DNA from: a virus
IMG/VR virus record: IMGVR_UViG_3300021963_006787
Span: 1 to 27,169 of that record
Length of the DNA: 27,169 nt
Strand: one strand, 5' to 3'
Every line of letters starts with the position of its first letter. Positions within the stretch are counted from its first letter, which is position 1. The notes beneath the pieces are model-generated. The model saw only the letters and a list, made by a program, of their open reading frames with translations. It had not been told where the DNA came from and did no database searches. The position numbers were made by a program, and so were the translations under genes. Below are positions 1-8,164 of this stretch, one piece after another.

Positions 1-205
1 TTAATTTGGATTCCTTTCCATCTTTATGTTTGATGTATATGTGTGATTTCGTTTTAACTAATGTATCATCGAAATCAAATATTCTTAATTTCTTTTCACC
101 AGCTTCTTGTAACGGTCTGAAAGCAAATGCGTTTAAGTTCGAATATATTTTTCCGAACTCAACTTTCATACCATTCCACATACCTGATGTAAAGTTGTTA
201 ACCAT
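1..205 (-). CDS. HAD-superfamily phosphatase, 5' part (cut by left edge)
   Basis: The reading frame opens at an ATG at 205-203 and stays open for 68 codons to the left edge, so only the N-terminal part is present. About 40 residues of leader precede RIFDFDDTLVKT, a textbook HAD motif I (DxDxT) in which the first Asp would be the nucleophile. Motifs II-IV would lie outside the window. The family includes phosphatases and nucleotidases that act through a phospho-aspartate; the substrate cannot be told. The start overlaps the end of the preceding gene by 8 nt, which supports translational coupling and this start. Small HAD proteins with this DFDDTL motif are common in T4-like phages of aquatic bacteria (recalled, not searched). 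Confidence 0.75.
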   Translation of the reverse strand, partial: MVNNFTSGMWNGMKVEFGKIYSNLNAFAFRPLQEAGEKKLRIFDFDDTLVKTKSHIYIKHKDGKESKL

Positions 206-506
206 TTAATTGTCTCTTCTTATTAGATTTAGCCAATGCCTCATTTTCATCGGTAAGGAATTGTACCTTAACTCTTAATTCAGCTACCTCTTTTGTAAGT
301 TGTAATATGAGATAACGCATTTCATCCTTTTCAGTTGATGATTGTGCTAAAAGGGCTTCTAACTTTGCGATTCTATCTCTGCAATCGTGTCTGATAAACT
401 CTTCATCTTTTTCTTTTCTATCTGCTCTCTTTTCGTAGAATCTCCAAGCAGATGCTCCTCCTAATACCGTTATTGCCGTAATGATTACTGAATATATATT
501 TTCCAT
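198..506 (-). CDS. Small membrane-anchored coiled-coil protein
   Basis: This encodes 102 residues. Residues about 4-21 form one hydrophobic segment, with no charged residue after Glu2 until Arg22, fitting a single N-terminal transmembrane helix. Residues about 25-95 are highly charged with heptad-like leucine/isoleucine spacing, consistent with a long coiled coil. The positive charges after the hydrophobic segment suggest the C-terminal part lies in the cytoplasm, though topology is inferred. No enzyme motif is visible. The size and architecture resemble some phage holin or spanin-like proteins and many membrane-anchored accessory proteins, but no lysin gene is adjacent, so no lysis role is claimed. 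It ends 8 nt inside the HAD gene and starts 5 nt after the previous stop. Confidence 0.65.
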   Translation of the reverse strand: MENIYSVIITAITVLGGASAWRFYEKRADRKEKDEEFIRHDCRDRIAKLEALLAQSSTEKDEMRYLILQLTKEVAELRVKVQFLTDENEALAKSNKKRQLNG

Positions 507-511
507 TAATA

Positions 512-919
512 TTATTTTTTAAGAGGTTCTTTTACACCATCATCCCCATCCATTGCATCATGTACCGAATTTAATTGGTCTACTGCCAAAGTGATTTGAG
601 AATACATCCAAGAGTCTAAAGTCTGTCCTTCAGACATTCTTTGTGAAATCATATTAGCATAATCGGCAATTCTTTCAAGTTGCCCCATTGCCATTTCATT
701 TAATCCTGCTATTGTTTCCTCTGGTGAAGAATTATCATCACCTTCATTGATTTTAGTTTTAAGGAGTTCAGTCATTTTATTAAATACCTGCTCTCCACCA
801 TCTTCACCTAAACGATATGCTCCGCCTAATTTTTCGTATATTTGGATTTTATGTTTCATTGGAATATTCTTTTCTGCTAATTTATTCCAAATTTTAGGAT
901 GGGTTACTTCGAATTTCAT
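512..919 (-). CDS. Conserved phage protein of unknown function
   Basis: This encodes 135 residues, soluble, with no signal peptide or membrane segment. The N-terminus (MKFEVTHPKIWNKL, KIQIYEKLGGAY) is followed by an acidic linker around residues 60-68. The helical C-terminal half contains MGQLERIADYAN and LDSWMYSQITLAVDQLNSV. That C-terminal pattern (QL..IA..A, then W.QS.I..A.D.L.SV) is one I recall from small proteins of marine T4-like phages, where it remains uncharacterised; no search was run. The 37-nt gap before it is unusually long for this side of the window and holds a weak promoter-like sequence, so it may begin its own transcript with the two genes after it. Confidence 0.7.
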   Translation of the reverse strand: MKFEVTHPKIWNKLAEKNIPMKHKIQIYEKLGGAYRLGEDGGEQVFNKMTELLKTKINEGDDNSSPEETIAGLNEMAMGQLERIADYANMISQRMSEGQTLDSWMYSQITLAVDQLNSVHDAMDGDDGVKEPLKK

Positions 920-945
920 ATATATTTTATCTTATTTTACCAATA

Positions 946-975
946 TAAATATATTTTTATTTAACTTTAATCAAA
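946..975 (-). promoter_or_regulatory. Possible Bacteroidota-type promoter (weak)
   Basis: On the minus strand TTTG (975-972) is followed after 18 nt by TATATTTA (953-946). The Bacteroidota primary-sigma consensus is TTTG, about 19-21 nt, TAnnTTTG, so the -7 box has one mismatch (A for the final G). It lies in the 37-nt gap before the 135-residue gene, with the -33 part inside the end of the glycosyltransferase gene. The A/T richness makes chance matches likely. Confidence 0.3.
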
Positions 976-2045
976 TCGTTCTGATATTCTTTTAACGAAT
1001 TTATTTTTATTTTAAATATATCCCATTCCATATCACCTAATTCACCACTATCTTTTAATATAGATGGCAATTGGAATATCAATTGTATATTTTCATTTGT
1101 TAATAAATTAGCATCAAATTCTACAATCACATCATTAAATAATACAGGGTAGCCATCAAATGCCACATTTGAACAATATGGCTCTACTATATTATGAATG
1201 TAATCGGTTTGGTTAATTATGTTAAATCCAATATTATATTTTGGCGATGGGGTTGGTTTGTGGTTTTCATCAAATATAGGGTCTGTACCAAACTTCCTAA
1301 CATAGATTTTTCTAGTCTTTTCCATTTGCTCTCTATAACCATCGTTTTCAATTCCCACTCCTTTTGTCCACTTATGTCCTCTTTGTGTAAAATGATAAAC
1401 TAAAGCATCTCTACTCTGAATAAAGTTAAATCCAGCCAATGCCATTCTCGTAAACAAGTCACTATCTTCATAACCATATGGGGCATACTTAGTATCATGC
1501 CCACCAAGCTTATCAAAGTATTCATCTTTTAATAGAAACCAAGGTGCAAATATTCCTTCACTTACCCCACCTTCTACTTTATCACAAAATTCAGTGAATA
1601 GAGTTTCATTAAATTCGTTTGGATATAATCCGGCATCAAATATATGTTTCTCTTTTCCAGGCGGGTGTAATGGTGGTTCAACGCAAGTACCGCATACCAC
1701 ATTACCTTCATTTATATGTTTTAAAATGTTATCAAAGAAGTTCTTATGAACAATCATATCAGCATGTAGTATACCGATAATCTTACCACTTGCTTCTTTA
1801 AAACCTTTATCATATAAAATGGTATGCCCAATTCTATTTTGTAATAGATGTACTATTGTATTTTTATCAGTCAAAGATGTCATCCATTCTTTTGTACCAT
1901 CCTCGCCACCATCATCAAATAGAATAACTTCTATTTCGTCTGAAATACTTCTTACTGATTTATAAATTAATTTAAGGTATTCCAAATTATTATAAGATGG
2001 AATTACTACTGATATATCTTTTAGTGTATACATTTTATTCTCCAT
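957..2045 (-). CDS. Glycosyltransferase family 2 (GT-A) with C-terminal extension
   Basis: This encodes 362 residues. Residues about 11-230 form a GT-A domain: SVVIPSYNN (12-20) is the nucleotide-binding strand, FDDGGEDGT (43-51) the second acidic motif, GILHADM (91-97) sits at the DxD metal site, and GYEDSDLFTRM (191-201) carries the ED pair that usually supplies the catalytic base. FTQRGHKWTKG follows as a likely acceptor or C-terminal motif. The last about 110 residues are not recognised. Such enzymes move a sugar from a nucleotide-sugar donor to an acceptor. The acceptor is unknown. It is the last gene of the glycan block and its start overlaps the preceding glycosyltransferase gene by 11 nt. 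Confidence 0.9.
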   Translation of the reverse strand: MENKMYTLKDISVVIPSYNNLEYLKLIYKSVRSISDEIEVILFDDGGEDGTKEWMTSLTDKNTIVHLLQNRIGHTILYDKGFKEASGKIIGILHADMIVHKNFFDNILKHINEGNVVCGTCVEPPLHPPGKEKHIFDAGLYPNEFNETLFTEFCDKVEGGVSEGIFAPWFLLKDEYFDKLGGHDTKYAPYGYEDSDLFTRMALAGFNFIQSRDALVYHFTQRGHKWTKGVGIENDGYREQMEKTRKIYVRKFGTDPIFDENHKPTPSPKYNIGFNIINQTDYIHNIVEPYCSNVAFDGYPVLFNDVIVEFDANLLTNENIQLIFQLPSILKDSGELGDMEWDIFKIKINSLKEYQNDLIKVK

Positions 2046-2724
2046 TTACTCCGTGAATTATGTGTCTATCCCAACCAATATGTGTTACATATGATTCCAA
2101 AAATCTCATTGCTATTCTACCTCTCCTACGATACTCCATTGAAATATCACATTCCAATGTAACACCACCACTCAATTCAGCAGGAGTTATTCTCTCACAC
2201 CCATCGTATCCATTTGGTAATTCTTTCCAATCACTCAATCTCTTTAAGCCCGGATTCAAACTGAAACCATTCCATATACCGGCGTACTTAACTAATACCA
2301 TCTTCAACCCATCCAATTCATACACTCCCTCTTCCCAAGGATGTGGCAATGTTGTATCATCAATACCTCTTAACCAAACTTGTAGTATATTTTCATCTGC
2401 TTCTAACACCTTCATAGAATCTTCGATGAATGATGGTTTTAAAAATTCCCAATCTTCTTCCATATGAAAGATGTATTCGGTATCCACCATTGAGTATGCC
2501 GCATCAATTGATTTAATTTGAAACAACTTTGGGTCATTGTATATGACCTCAATTGGAAATTCATATTTTGTTTTTACAAAATCATTACAGCCAAAGTTCA
2601 TTCCATCATCTATAATAATAAAACGCTTTAGTGGATATGTGTTGAATTTGAAAAAACTATCCAATGTCTTTTCTAACAAATCAGCTCTATTACAAGCTGT
2701 TAGTACTACCGTAACTTCTTTCAT
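2035..2724 (-). CDS. Glycosyltransferase family 2 (GT-A)
   Basis: This encodes 229 residues. TVVLTACNRADLLEKTLDSF (5-24) is the typical GT2 start, FIIIDDG (35-41) the second motif, and HMEEDWEF (87-94) occupies the metal-binding DxD region with Glu-Glu-Asp. No membrane segment is visible, so it probably acts in the host cytoplasm. The start is chosen because the conserved N-terminal strand begins at residue 4. That start lies 35 nt inside the preceding gene, the longest overlap in the window, and both reading frames are clearly real in the overlap. The donor and acceptor are unknown. Confidence 0.88.
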   Translation of the reverse strand: MKEVTVVLTACNRADLLEKTLDSFFKFNTYPLKRFIIIDDGMNFGCNDFVKTKYEFPIEVIYNDPKLFQIKSIDAAYSMVDTEYIFHMEEDWEFLKPSFIEDSMKVLEADENILQVWLRGIDDTTLPHPWEEGVYELDGLKMVLVKYAGIWNGFSLNPGLKRLSDWKELPNGYDGCERITPAELSGGVTLECDISMEYRRRGRIAMRFLESYVTHIGWDRHIIHGVNGE

Positions 2725-3604
2725 AAAAATTTTTTAATTCGTTTCTAAAATTATCCGTTGCTATTTTCGTAAATTCTGCCTTTCTATTTTTTGATGATAT
2801 AAAAGATTTTACAGTTTCATTCGGTCTTTGTGTATAACTTTCAGCTATAACTAAATTTTCAATTATAAACTGAGATATGTAATCGTTTTGAGATTTCATA
2901 ATATTCATACATTCTGTAACATATGTATCTTCTAATCCGTAATGTCCAAATGATTCAGGTATACCAGTCTTTCTCAATAATTCTCCACTTAGGCAAGTAA
3001 ACCAACCTCCTGCAAATTTAATTGATTGAATTTCTTTAACACCAACCTCACCGTATTCAGGCAAAGTATCTTCATATACATCTGCTCCTTCGTGGTAATT
3101 TAAAGGTTGATTCCAAAATCTTTCATTTACAATCACATCCCATGTGTTATCCCATTGTTTAACAAATTGTGGAGTTACTATAAAATTATCTATCCCACCC
3201 TCTTTTAACATTTTAAAAGCAGATGACACATAAAATAGGGTAGTATCTTTGAATGTAAAATCACAATCTAACCATATAAAGAAATCAGCATCTGGATTGT
3301 TTTTTAAACTATATCTTCTTTGAGAAACACATCCTAATATTTCGGATTCAGTTTCAATTCTTAATTCGTATTCACACCAACCTAAATACTTTTTACACAA
3401 CTCTGCACTTCTTTGCCATACATAATCTTTCGGTAGAAATGATTCTTCCCAATTAGTTAATTCATCTGAAAGACACATAGTAACTTCTACTTTGTAATCT
3501 ATATCTCTATCTCTAAATACTGAATTTCTTTTCAACATATTTAAAGTCAATGCCAAATCTTCTAACTCTTGTGGCATTGCAAATATTGTTATAACTCCTT
3601 TCAT
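2690..3604 (-). CDS. GT-A type glycosyltransferase
   Basis: This encodes 304 residues. The N-terminus (MKGVITIFAMPQELEDLALT) resembles the first strand and helix of GT-A enzymes. DFFIWLDCDFTF (108-118) carries a clear DxD (Asp113-Cys-Asp115) for metal and nucleotide-sugar binding, and HYGLEDTYVT (221-230) has the downstream Glu-Asp pair expected for the catalytic base. FAGGWFTCLSGELL between them fits the acceptor-site region of GT2-like enzymes. The sequence is more divergent than its neighbours, so the exact family is uncertain. Its ATG overlaps the stop of the preceding gene by one base (TAATG), and its own end lies under the next glycosyltransferase. Confidence 0.8.
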   Translation of the reverse strand: MKGVITIFAMPQELEDLALTLNMLKRNSVFRDRDIDYKVEVTMCLSDELTNWEESFLPKDYVWQRSAELCKKYLGWCEYELRIETESEILGCVSQRRYSLKNNPDADFFIWLDCDFTFKDTTLFYVSSAFKMLKEGGIDNFIVTPQFVKQWDNTWDVIVNERFWNQPLNYHEGADVYEDTLPEYGEVGVKEIQSIKFAGGWFTCLSGELLRKTGIPESFGHYGLEDTYVTECMNIMKSQNDYISQFIIENLVIAESYTQRPNETVKSFISSKNRKAEFTKIATDNFRNELKNFYERSYGSTNSL

Positions 3605-4332
3605 TATCTTATAATTTGTCCGTCAGCATGTTGCATTTCGGTGTTATGAATTTCTACATCTACATTGGTTTGAGTCAAATGCCATTTTAATAAATACTCA
3701 TTTCTCAACCCACTATCTTGTTCCGGCCATCCTCCTTTTAAAAAGTGAACATAATCTCTATCGTAATTTAAATACCAATCAATCTTTGAATAAACCGATG
3801 AATAGATTCCCATATTAGTTTTATTACCAATAGCAAATACATCATAGTACCCTCTATGCTTAACTCTTTCATCCGTATCCCAATTCCACACATGAAGTTT
3901 ATTCATATCTAAACTTTCTAAATCTAAAGTTGATGGTTCATATCTTAAATCAAATCTACTCCTAATATAAACATCATAATCCTTTTCAACCAAATCGTAT
4001 GCTTTTGAAACGGAATACCACATCGATTTACAATTTTGAAGTGGTTGTCTCCAAATAGGGTCAACTATACCTTTATTATCAAATATGATTGGTTCTTCAA
4101 ATGAAGATTTCGTTGTACCAAACATACCAATGATATCATTTATATAACCTTCACTATATTTGTATACTTGCTTAGGTCTATCTTTAAAAAATTGAGTTGC
4201 CTCAAAGTTTCCACCTCTCCATGTGTGTAGGTAGATATCACAATCGTACTTATCTAAATAAGATTTTTTTAATTCATCGTATCCTAAATAATAATTTCTA
4301 GGTTGACCTGATAATAATATTGCTACTTTCAT
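3604..4332 (-). CDS. Glycosyltransferase-like protein with N-terminal LLSGQPR motif
   Basis: This encodes 242 residues. It opens with VAILLSGQPRNYY (3-15), a motif I recall in glycosyltransferase-like proteins of phages, giant viruses and bacterial surface-glycan clusters. CDIYLHTWRG (31-40) and YDVYIRSRFDLRYE (119-132) follow in the same order as in those proteins; the R.RFDL segment is the likely counterpart of a DxD site. No membrane segment is seen. The context is strongly glycosylation: genes on both sides are sugar or phosphodiester enzymes. Start and stop are joined to neighbours by a 4-nt and a 1-nt overlap. The transferase role is inferred from motif and context, not proven. Confidence 0.7.
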   Translation of the reverse strand: MKVAILLSGQPRNYYLGYDELKKSYLDKYDCDIYLHTWRGGNFEATQFFKDRPKQVYKYSEGYINDIIGMFGTTKSSFEEPIIFDNKGIVDPIWRQPLQNCKSMWYSVSKAYDLVEKDYDVYIRSRFDLRYEPSTLDLESLDMNKLHVWNWDTDERVKHRGYYDVFAIGNKTNMGIYSSVYSKIDWYLNYDRDYVHFLKGGWPEQDSGLRNEYLLKWHLTQTNVDVEIHNTEMQHADGQIIR

Positions 4333-4763
4333 TTATAATCATTTATGTAATCTGAACAAATTCCAACACAAGCATCCAAATCATCATTATATATTTCAGG
4401 CATAACAGCGATACTACCTTTGATTGGTTGCTTGCCTGGATATGCCCAAATAACACCCATTGATGTAAGTGCTACCGTATCTTCTTGATGCCAGAAATAG
4501 TTAAATCCACCTATTGCGTTAAACCATTCCATTGCTTCTACATTCTTACAATGTACCCATAAGTGTTCGTATCTTTCGTTTAACCAATGTTGCGTTATAC
4601 CATACTGCGGTTCATCGTGTCCCAAATATAAAACACCCTCAATCATCCATACATCTATTTCTACATTGTAGCCAGTATGAATTGCTTCATCGATATATTC
4701 TGGATGATTTTCGTTTTGTGGTATTTTACCATTTAAGTTTCCTCTATGTGATATTAGTATCAT
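4329..4763 (-). CDS. GDPD/PI-PLC-like phosphodiesterase
   Basis: This encodes 144 residues with the hallmark motifs of glycerophosphodiester phosphodiesterases: ISHRGN (4-9, catalytic His6), NVEIDVW (33-39, metal ligands Glu35 and Asp37) and LYLGHDEP (45-52, second catalytic His49). LWVHCKN and AVMPEIYNDDL follow, the latter probably giving the last acidic ligand. At 144 residues it is much shorter than the usual 230-300, so it is a compact TIM-barrel or partial-barrel form. No signal peptide is seen, so it acts in the cytoplasm or on virion parts. Family members cleave glycerol-phosphate or similar phosphodiesters. In this place it may act on a phosphodiester-linked glycan, but the substrate is unknown. 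Its end overlaps the next gene by ATGA. Confidence 0.82.
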   Translation of the reverse strand: MILISHRGNLNGKIPQNENHPEYIDEAIHTGYNVEIDVWMIEGVLYLGHDEPQYGITQHWLNERYEHLWVHCKNVEAMEWFNAIGGFNYFWHQEDTVALTSMGVIWAYPGKQPIKGSIAVMPEIYNDDLDACVGICSDYINDYK

Positions 4764-4764
4764 A

Positions 4765-5634
4765 TTAATATTCTTCTCCTTCTATAACTTTTCTTTCATC
4801 CCCTCTTTCTGAATTATGATTTTCCGATTTGATTGAATGATACATATGTACTCCAAACGCTCCTATTTCTTCTGAACGCTTTACTCCACCCTGATTAAAA
4901 GCAACATTAAACAAATCATGTGCTCCACCCCAAGTTGAATTTGGATTCAATACCATACCAACTATTTGATTACAAATTGCCAATACATCATTTGTAAATA
5001 CATGCAAATTATAATCGTTTTGAATGTTATGTGATACAAATCTAATTGATGGGTCAGTATCCGGTTTACCATTTGATGAATACTCCTTATAAGGGTCAGT
5101 TAATGTTCCAGGAGTATGTGGATGGTTTGTACCACCCCTATAATATGTATCTTTTGGAGTTATTTCAAATGTAGAATTATAACATAGATAATCTATTTCA
5201 GTTTGAGCTACTTTTGATTTTGCATTGTAAATTGGTAAACTCCAAATTGAGTTAACATCCGTATGCTTATTGAATACTTTATTAAAATTACGAGATACGC
5301 AATAATCTGATTTTAATAAAAGTGTTTTACCTGGACTATTTAATCCATTTTCTATTAACATTGAAAACTGATTGATTAAATCTTGTGTTAATGTTTTTGG
5401 ACAATCTAATTCTTCGTATGGAAATACTGCTAAATTCTGAATATAATCATTTATATCCAATTCTTTTATTTTATCCTGCAACCAATCGTTATCAATTGTA
5501 TGCGAATGGGTATTATATATAATAAACCAATCCCAAACTATTGGAGTAGTTTGATTACTTAATAAAGACCTTAAACTATACTCGGCATGTTCTTTTGTAA
5601 GTGTTGCATGAGTAGTAAATATACAATTGTTCAT
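4765..5634 (-). CDS. Unknown protein in glycan cluster, possibly GT-A-like
   Basis: This encodes 289 residues. The N-terminus (NNCIFTTHATLTKEHAEYSLRSL) followed by WDWFIIYNTHS resembles the first two strands of a GT-A domain, and KTLLLKSDYCVSRNF (about 103-117) sits where a DxD region would fall. No clear DxD or ED pair is present. The C-terminal half contains GGAHDLFNVAFNQGG and ends in an acidic, Glu-rich tail. No membrane segment or signal peptide is visible. It is joined by a 1-nt gap and a 1-nt overlap to genes of the glycan block, so a sugar-related role is likely, but I do not recognise the family with confidence. Confidence 0.6.
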   Translation of the reverse strand: MNNCIFTTHATLTKEHAEYSLRSLLSNQTTPIVWDWFIIYNTHSHTIDNDWLQDKIKELDINDYIQNLAVFPYEELDCPKTLTQDLINQFSMLIENGLNSPGKTLLLKSDYCVSRNFNKVFNKHTDVNSIWSLPIYNAKSKVAQTEIDYLCYNSTFEITPKDTYYRGGTNHPHTPGTLTDPYKEYSSNGKPDTDPSIRFVSHNIQNDYNLHVFTNDVLAICNQIVGMVLNPNSTWGGAHDLFNVAFNQGGVKRSEEIGAFGVHMYHSIKSENHNSERGDERKVIEGEEY

Positions 5635-6245
5635 TACTTTAAATTACTATAAATGATTTTATCATTTTCTTTTATTTGATTAAATTCGGATAATCCACTT
5701 GTTTGTTCAGATTCTCCACCCATTTTCCAATTTATGATTTGATAATTTGGCTTTCCACTTTTGTCAAATAACCAATCATCTCCATAATGTACTTTTAATG
5801 ATTCGGGTATTTGTTTATAGGAATTTTTATGAATAAACATAAGACATCCATAGCAATTTGTACGAAATAATGTTCTTTCTATTTCAGGAATTCCACCATT
5901 ATATTGCCAACAACTAACACCTGCTCCTATCAATCCATTTTCTTCAGTTATATAATCATATACCAAATCAATAACTCCCCATTCGGTTTCTACATCATCA
6001 TTTAAAATAAGTAGTTTATCGTATTTAGCTAAATTTACACCTTTATTCCAAGCAGGATTTACATATGTATTTTTATCTTCTTTGATATGAATCACTTTTG
6101 GAGCAACAATATCTAAATGAGTTTGTTCACTATTATCTATTAAAATGATTTCACCTACCAATGGATGCTCAGATAATTCATAAAGCATTTTTCCATCTCT
6201 AAATGATTCACATTTCCACATTGTAGGGATTATAACTGAAATCAT
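5634..6245 (-). CDS. Glycosyltransferase family 2 (GT-A), compact
   Basis: This encodes 203 residues. SVIIPTMWK (3-11) and EIILIDNS (32-39) are the first two GT2 motifs; NPAWNKGVNLAKYDKLLILN (63-82) is the helix-strand leading to the metal site DDVETEW (83-89). A later HYGDDWLFDKSG may carry the catalytic acidic residue. It is shorter than common GT2 enzymes but holds the full catalytic core. No membrane helix is present. It shares a TAATG stop-start junction with the next gene and a 3-nt gap with the methyltransferase before it, which suggests coupled expression. Substrates are unknown. Confidence 0.87.
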   Translation of the reverse strand: MISVIIPTMWKCESFRDGKMLYELSEHPLVGEIILIDNSEQTHLDIVAPKVIHIKEDKNTYVNPAWNKGVNLAKYDKLLILNDDVETEWGVIDLVYDYITEENGLIGAGVSCWQYNGGIPEIERTLFRTNCYGCLMFIHKNSYKQIPESLKVHYGDDWLFDKSGKPNYQIINWKMGGESEQTSGLSEFNQIKENDKIIYSNLK

Positions 6246-6248
6246 ATT

Positions 6249-6785
6249 TTATTTTTTAACTCCCCAAAAATATAAATCATTTGGGTGTACATCTCTTGCA
6301 AAAAATTCATATTCAGAAAAATACTTATCCACATCTATTGCACTTCTTACATCTGCTTCTGTCAGATTCATATAATAATCATTCTCAATTTTAGAAGTGA
6401 ATGGTGAATCTTGTGGAGATGTTCTTCTAGTACCATGTTCAGGTCTACCAGTTGTTGCACAACTAAATAAAAATACACCATTTGGTTTTGTTAAATTTAC
6501 TGCATTTTGAATAGTTAAGTTCCAAAATTCATCATGCTCAAAACATTCTGTTGAGATTACAACATCAAATCCGTTATCATCTTTAAATTCGTGTCCCCTA
6601 CATATAATATCAACATTGTTTCCTTCTCCAATATCAATTCCAATGTATTCATAATCTTCAAATGCAAAACGATTGTTTCCATTGATATCCAATGAACCAA
6701 TATCTAATACTCTAACTCCTTTAAATTTTTCAGGAAATCTATCTCTTACCGATGATATAAATTCTTGTTGTTCTCTGTGTGCCAT
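6249..6785 (-). CDS. Class I SAM-dependent methyltransferase
   Basis: This encodes 178 residues with a Rossmann-fold methyltransferase core. VLDIGSLDINGNN (26-38) is the SAM-binding motif I, YIGIDIGEG (47-55) ends strand 2 with the acidic residue that holds the ribose, and FDVVISTECFEHDEFW (73-88) is motif IV/post-motif. PNGVFLFSCATTG is the motif VI strand. These features fit the methyltransferase 11/25-type enzymes that often sit in glycan clusters and O-methylate sugars. It lacks an NPPY or similar motif of N6-adenine DNA methyltransferases, so DNA methylation is less likely. It follows the HAD-nucleotidyltransferase fusion by 2 nt. The acceptor is unknown. Confidence 0.85.
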   Translation of the reverse strand: MAHREQQEFISSVRDRFPEKFKGVRVLDIGSLDINGNNRFAFEDYEYIGIDIGEGNNVDIICRGHEFKDDNGFDVVISTECFEHDEFWNLTIQNAVNLTKPNGVFLFSCATTGRPEHGTRRTSPQDSPFTSKIENDYYMNLTEADVRSAIDVDKYFSEYEFFARDVHPNDLYFWGVKK

Positions 6786-6787
6786 TT

Positions 6788-8164
6788 TTATTTGTTTTTA
6801 TAATTTTCTAAATAATATTTTAAATCTTCTGGTGTTCCCAATCCCCACATTTTTTCGATGTTGAATGTTTTAATCTTTTTACCATCTGCAATTGCTTCAT
6901 TGAAAGTTGGACAAGTATAGAATTCATTGTTAGTTCTGATATTCTTACTTATCATTTGTTCTGCATACTTTACATAATCAGAACCCTTAGCCCAATAATA
7001 AACTCCTACCGTTGCAATATCTGAAATTGGATTCTTCTCTGCTACTTCGGTAACATATCCATATTCATCTACCTTAGCGAATGACCATTTTGGATGTGTT
7101 GCTGTAAATGTTAAAATACCCCCATCAACTTTTTGTTCAATCATCTTATACATAAACTCATTCGAATCCCACTCTACAAATTGGTCGGAGTTTGCCATAA
7201 CCAATGGAGCATCGTTATCGATGTGTTCTTTAGCTAATAAAGTTGTACAAGCAGCTCCTTCGGTTAAGCCATCAACTTCTACAATTTTACAATTTGGTGT
7301 AATTAAATTTAACAAAGTATCTAAGTTATACTTCTCTCTATGTTCTTTTTGTACTACATAAATGTATGTAGCTTCTATATTAAGGTTATCAACAACAACC
7401 TGAATCATTGGTTTATTTTCAACATCAATTAATGGTTTAGGAAATGTATAACCTGCTTGTTGGAATCTACTTCCAGCTCCTGCCATTGGAATTAATACAT
7501 TTAATTTACCACCTTGCCATTTTGGAATACTCATACTCTTTTTTGTTTCCTCTAATTTACGAATAATTTTTGATAATACCAAATCTTTTGGAGAATCTAC
7601 TCTCAAAACATTTGCTCTACTTCTACTTGCAGCAAGTAATCCATGTGGTGAATCTTCTACAATAAGAGTTTCTTCTGGCAACACACCCATCATACTCATT
7701 GTCTTCCAATACATTTCAGGATGTGGTTTAGAGTTCTTTACATCCTCATTAGAGATGATTAAGTCCATATACTCAATTATACCTATCTTTGCTAACATAA
7801 CCAACACAGACCTTCTAATTGAGTTTGAAGCACATGCCAACTTATAACCTCTATTGCGAAGTTCTTTAAACAACTCAATCTTTTCTAAATCAGGTTGTAA
7901 TTCTGATATTGCTTCAATTGTAAGTTGTTGCTTTCTATTCCAAACTGTTTGGTATGTGTTTGGATGCAATCCTTTATTTTGTGTAAGTAATTCTAACTTT
8001 TGATTGGTTTTCAAACCATCGTAGATTGATAAATGCTCTGCTTCTGAAATTACATACTTATCACTTTGAGCGATTTCCCATAAAGCTTTGTTTAAAGTAT
8101 CAAAATGAATTTGTTTAGCTTCTACCAGTACCCCATCTAAATCAAATATTATCAATTTCGCCAT
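6788..8164 (-). CDS. HAD phosphatase - sugar nucleotidyltransferase fusion
   Basis: This encodes 458 residues in two domains. Residues 1-205 are a HAD phosphatase/mutase of the beta-phosphoglucomutase type: IIFDLDGVLVE (5-15, Asp8/Asp10), a helical cap, ASNS (112-115), Lys146 in NSKPHPE, and VEDSPHGL (169-176). Residues about 220-458 are a GlmU/RfbA-type nucleotidyltransferase: VLIPMAGAGSRF (223-234), FPKPLIDV (241-248, Lys243) and ANSDQFVEWD for metal binding. One chain could therefore process a sugar phosphate and load it on a nucleotide as a donor for the neighbouring glycosyltransferases. The exact sugar is not readable. The start overlaps the previous gene by 23 nt. There is no frameshift or stop between domains, and a short Lys/Ser linker joins them. 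Confidence 0.9.
   Translation of the reverse strand: MAKLIIFDLDGVLVEAKQIHFDTLNKALWEIAQSDKYVISEAEHLSIYDGLKTNQKLELLTQNKGLHPNTYQTVWNRKQQLTIEAISELQPDLEKIELFKELRNRGYKLACASNSIRRSVLVMLAKIGIIEYMDLIISNEDVKNSKPHPEMYWKTMSMMGVLPEETLIVEDSPHGLLAASRSRANVLRVDSPKDLVLSKIIRKLEETKKSMSIPKWQGGKLNVLIPMAGAGSRFQQAGYTFPKPLIDVENKPMIQVVVDNLNIEATYIYVVQKEHREKYNLDTLLNLITPNCKIVEVDGLTEGAACTTLLAKEHIDNDAPLVMANSDQFVEWDSNEFMYKMIEQKVDGGILTFTATHPKWSFAKVDEYGYVTEVAEKNPISDIATVGVYYWAKGSDYVKYAEQMISKNIRTNNEFYTCPTFNEAIADGKKIKTFNIEKMWGLGTPEDLKYYLENYKNK

Noticed and set aside
198-506. Holin
   Set aside because: One N-terminal hydrophobic segment and a coiled coil fit, but no endolysin or spanin is near and many other small membrane proteins look alike.
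941-953. T4 late promoter (TATAAATA on the plus strand near 944-951)
   Set aside because: It points away from all genes here and the region is almost pure A/T, where this 8-mer is expected by chance.
2060-2467. Plus-strand open frame of 135 codons (and others such as 10479-10862 and 22057-22488)
   Set aside because: They lie wholly or mostly opposite well-supported minus-strand enzymes, show no family motifs and have compositions expected of antisense frames.
6249-6785. DNA methyltransferase partner for the Mom-like genes
   Set aside because: No target-recognition part and no N6-adenine or C5-cytosine motif; it lies in the glycan block far from the Mom cassette.
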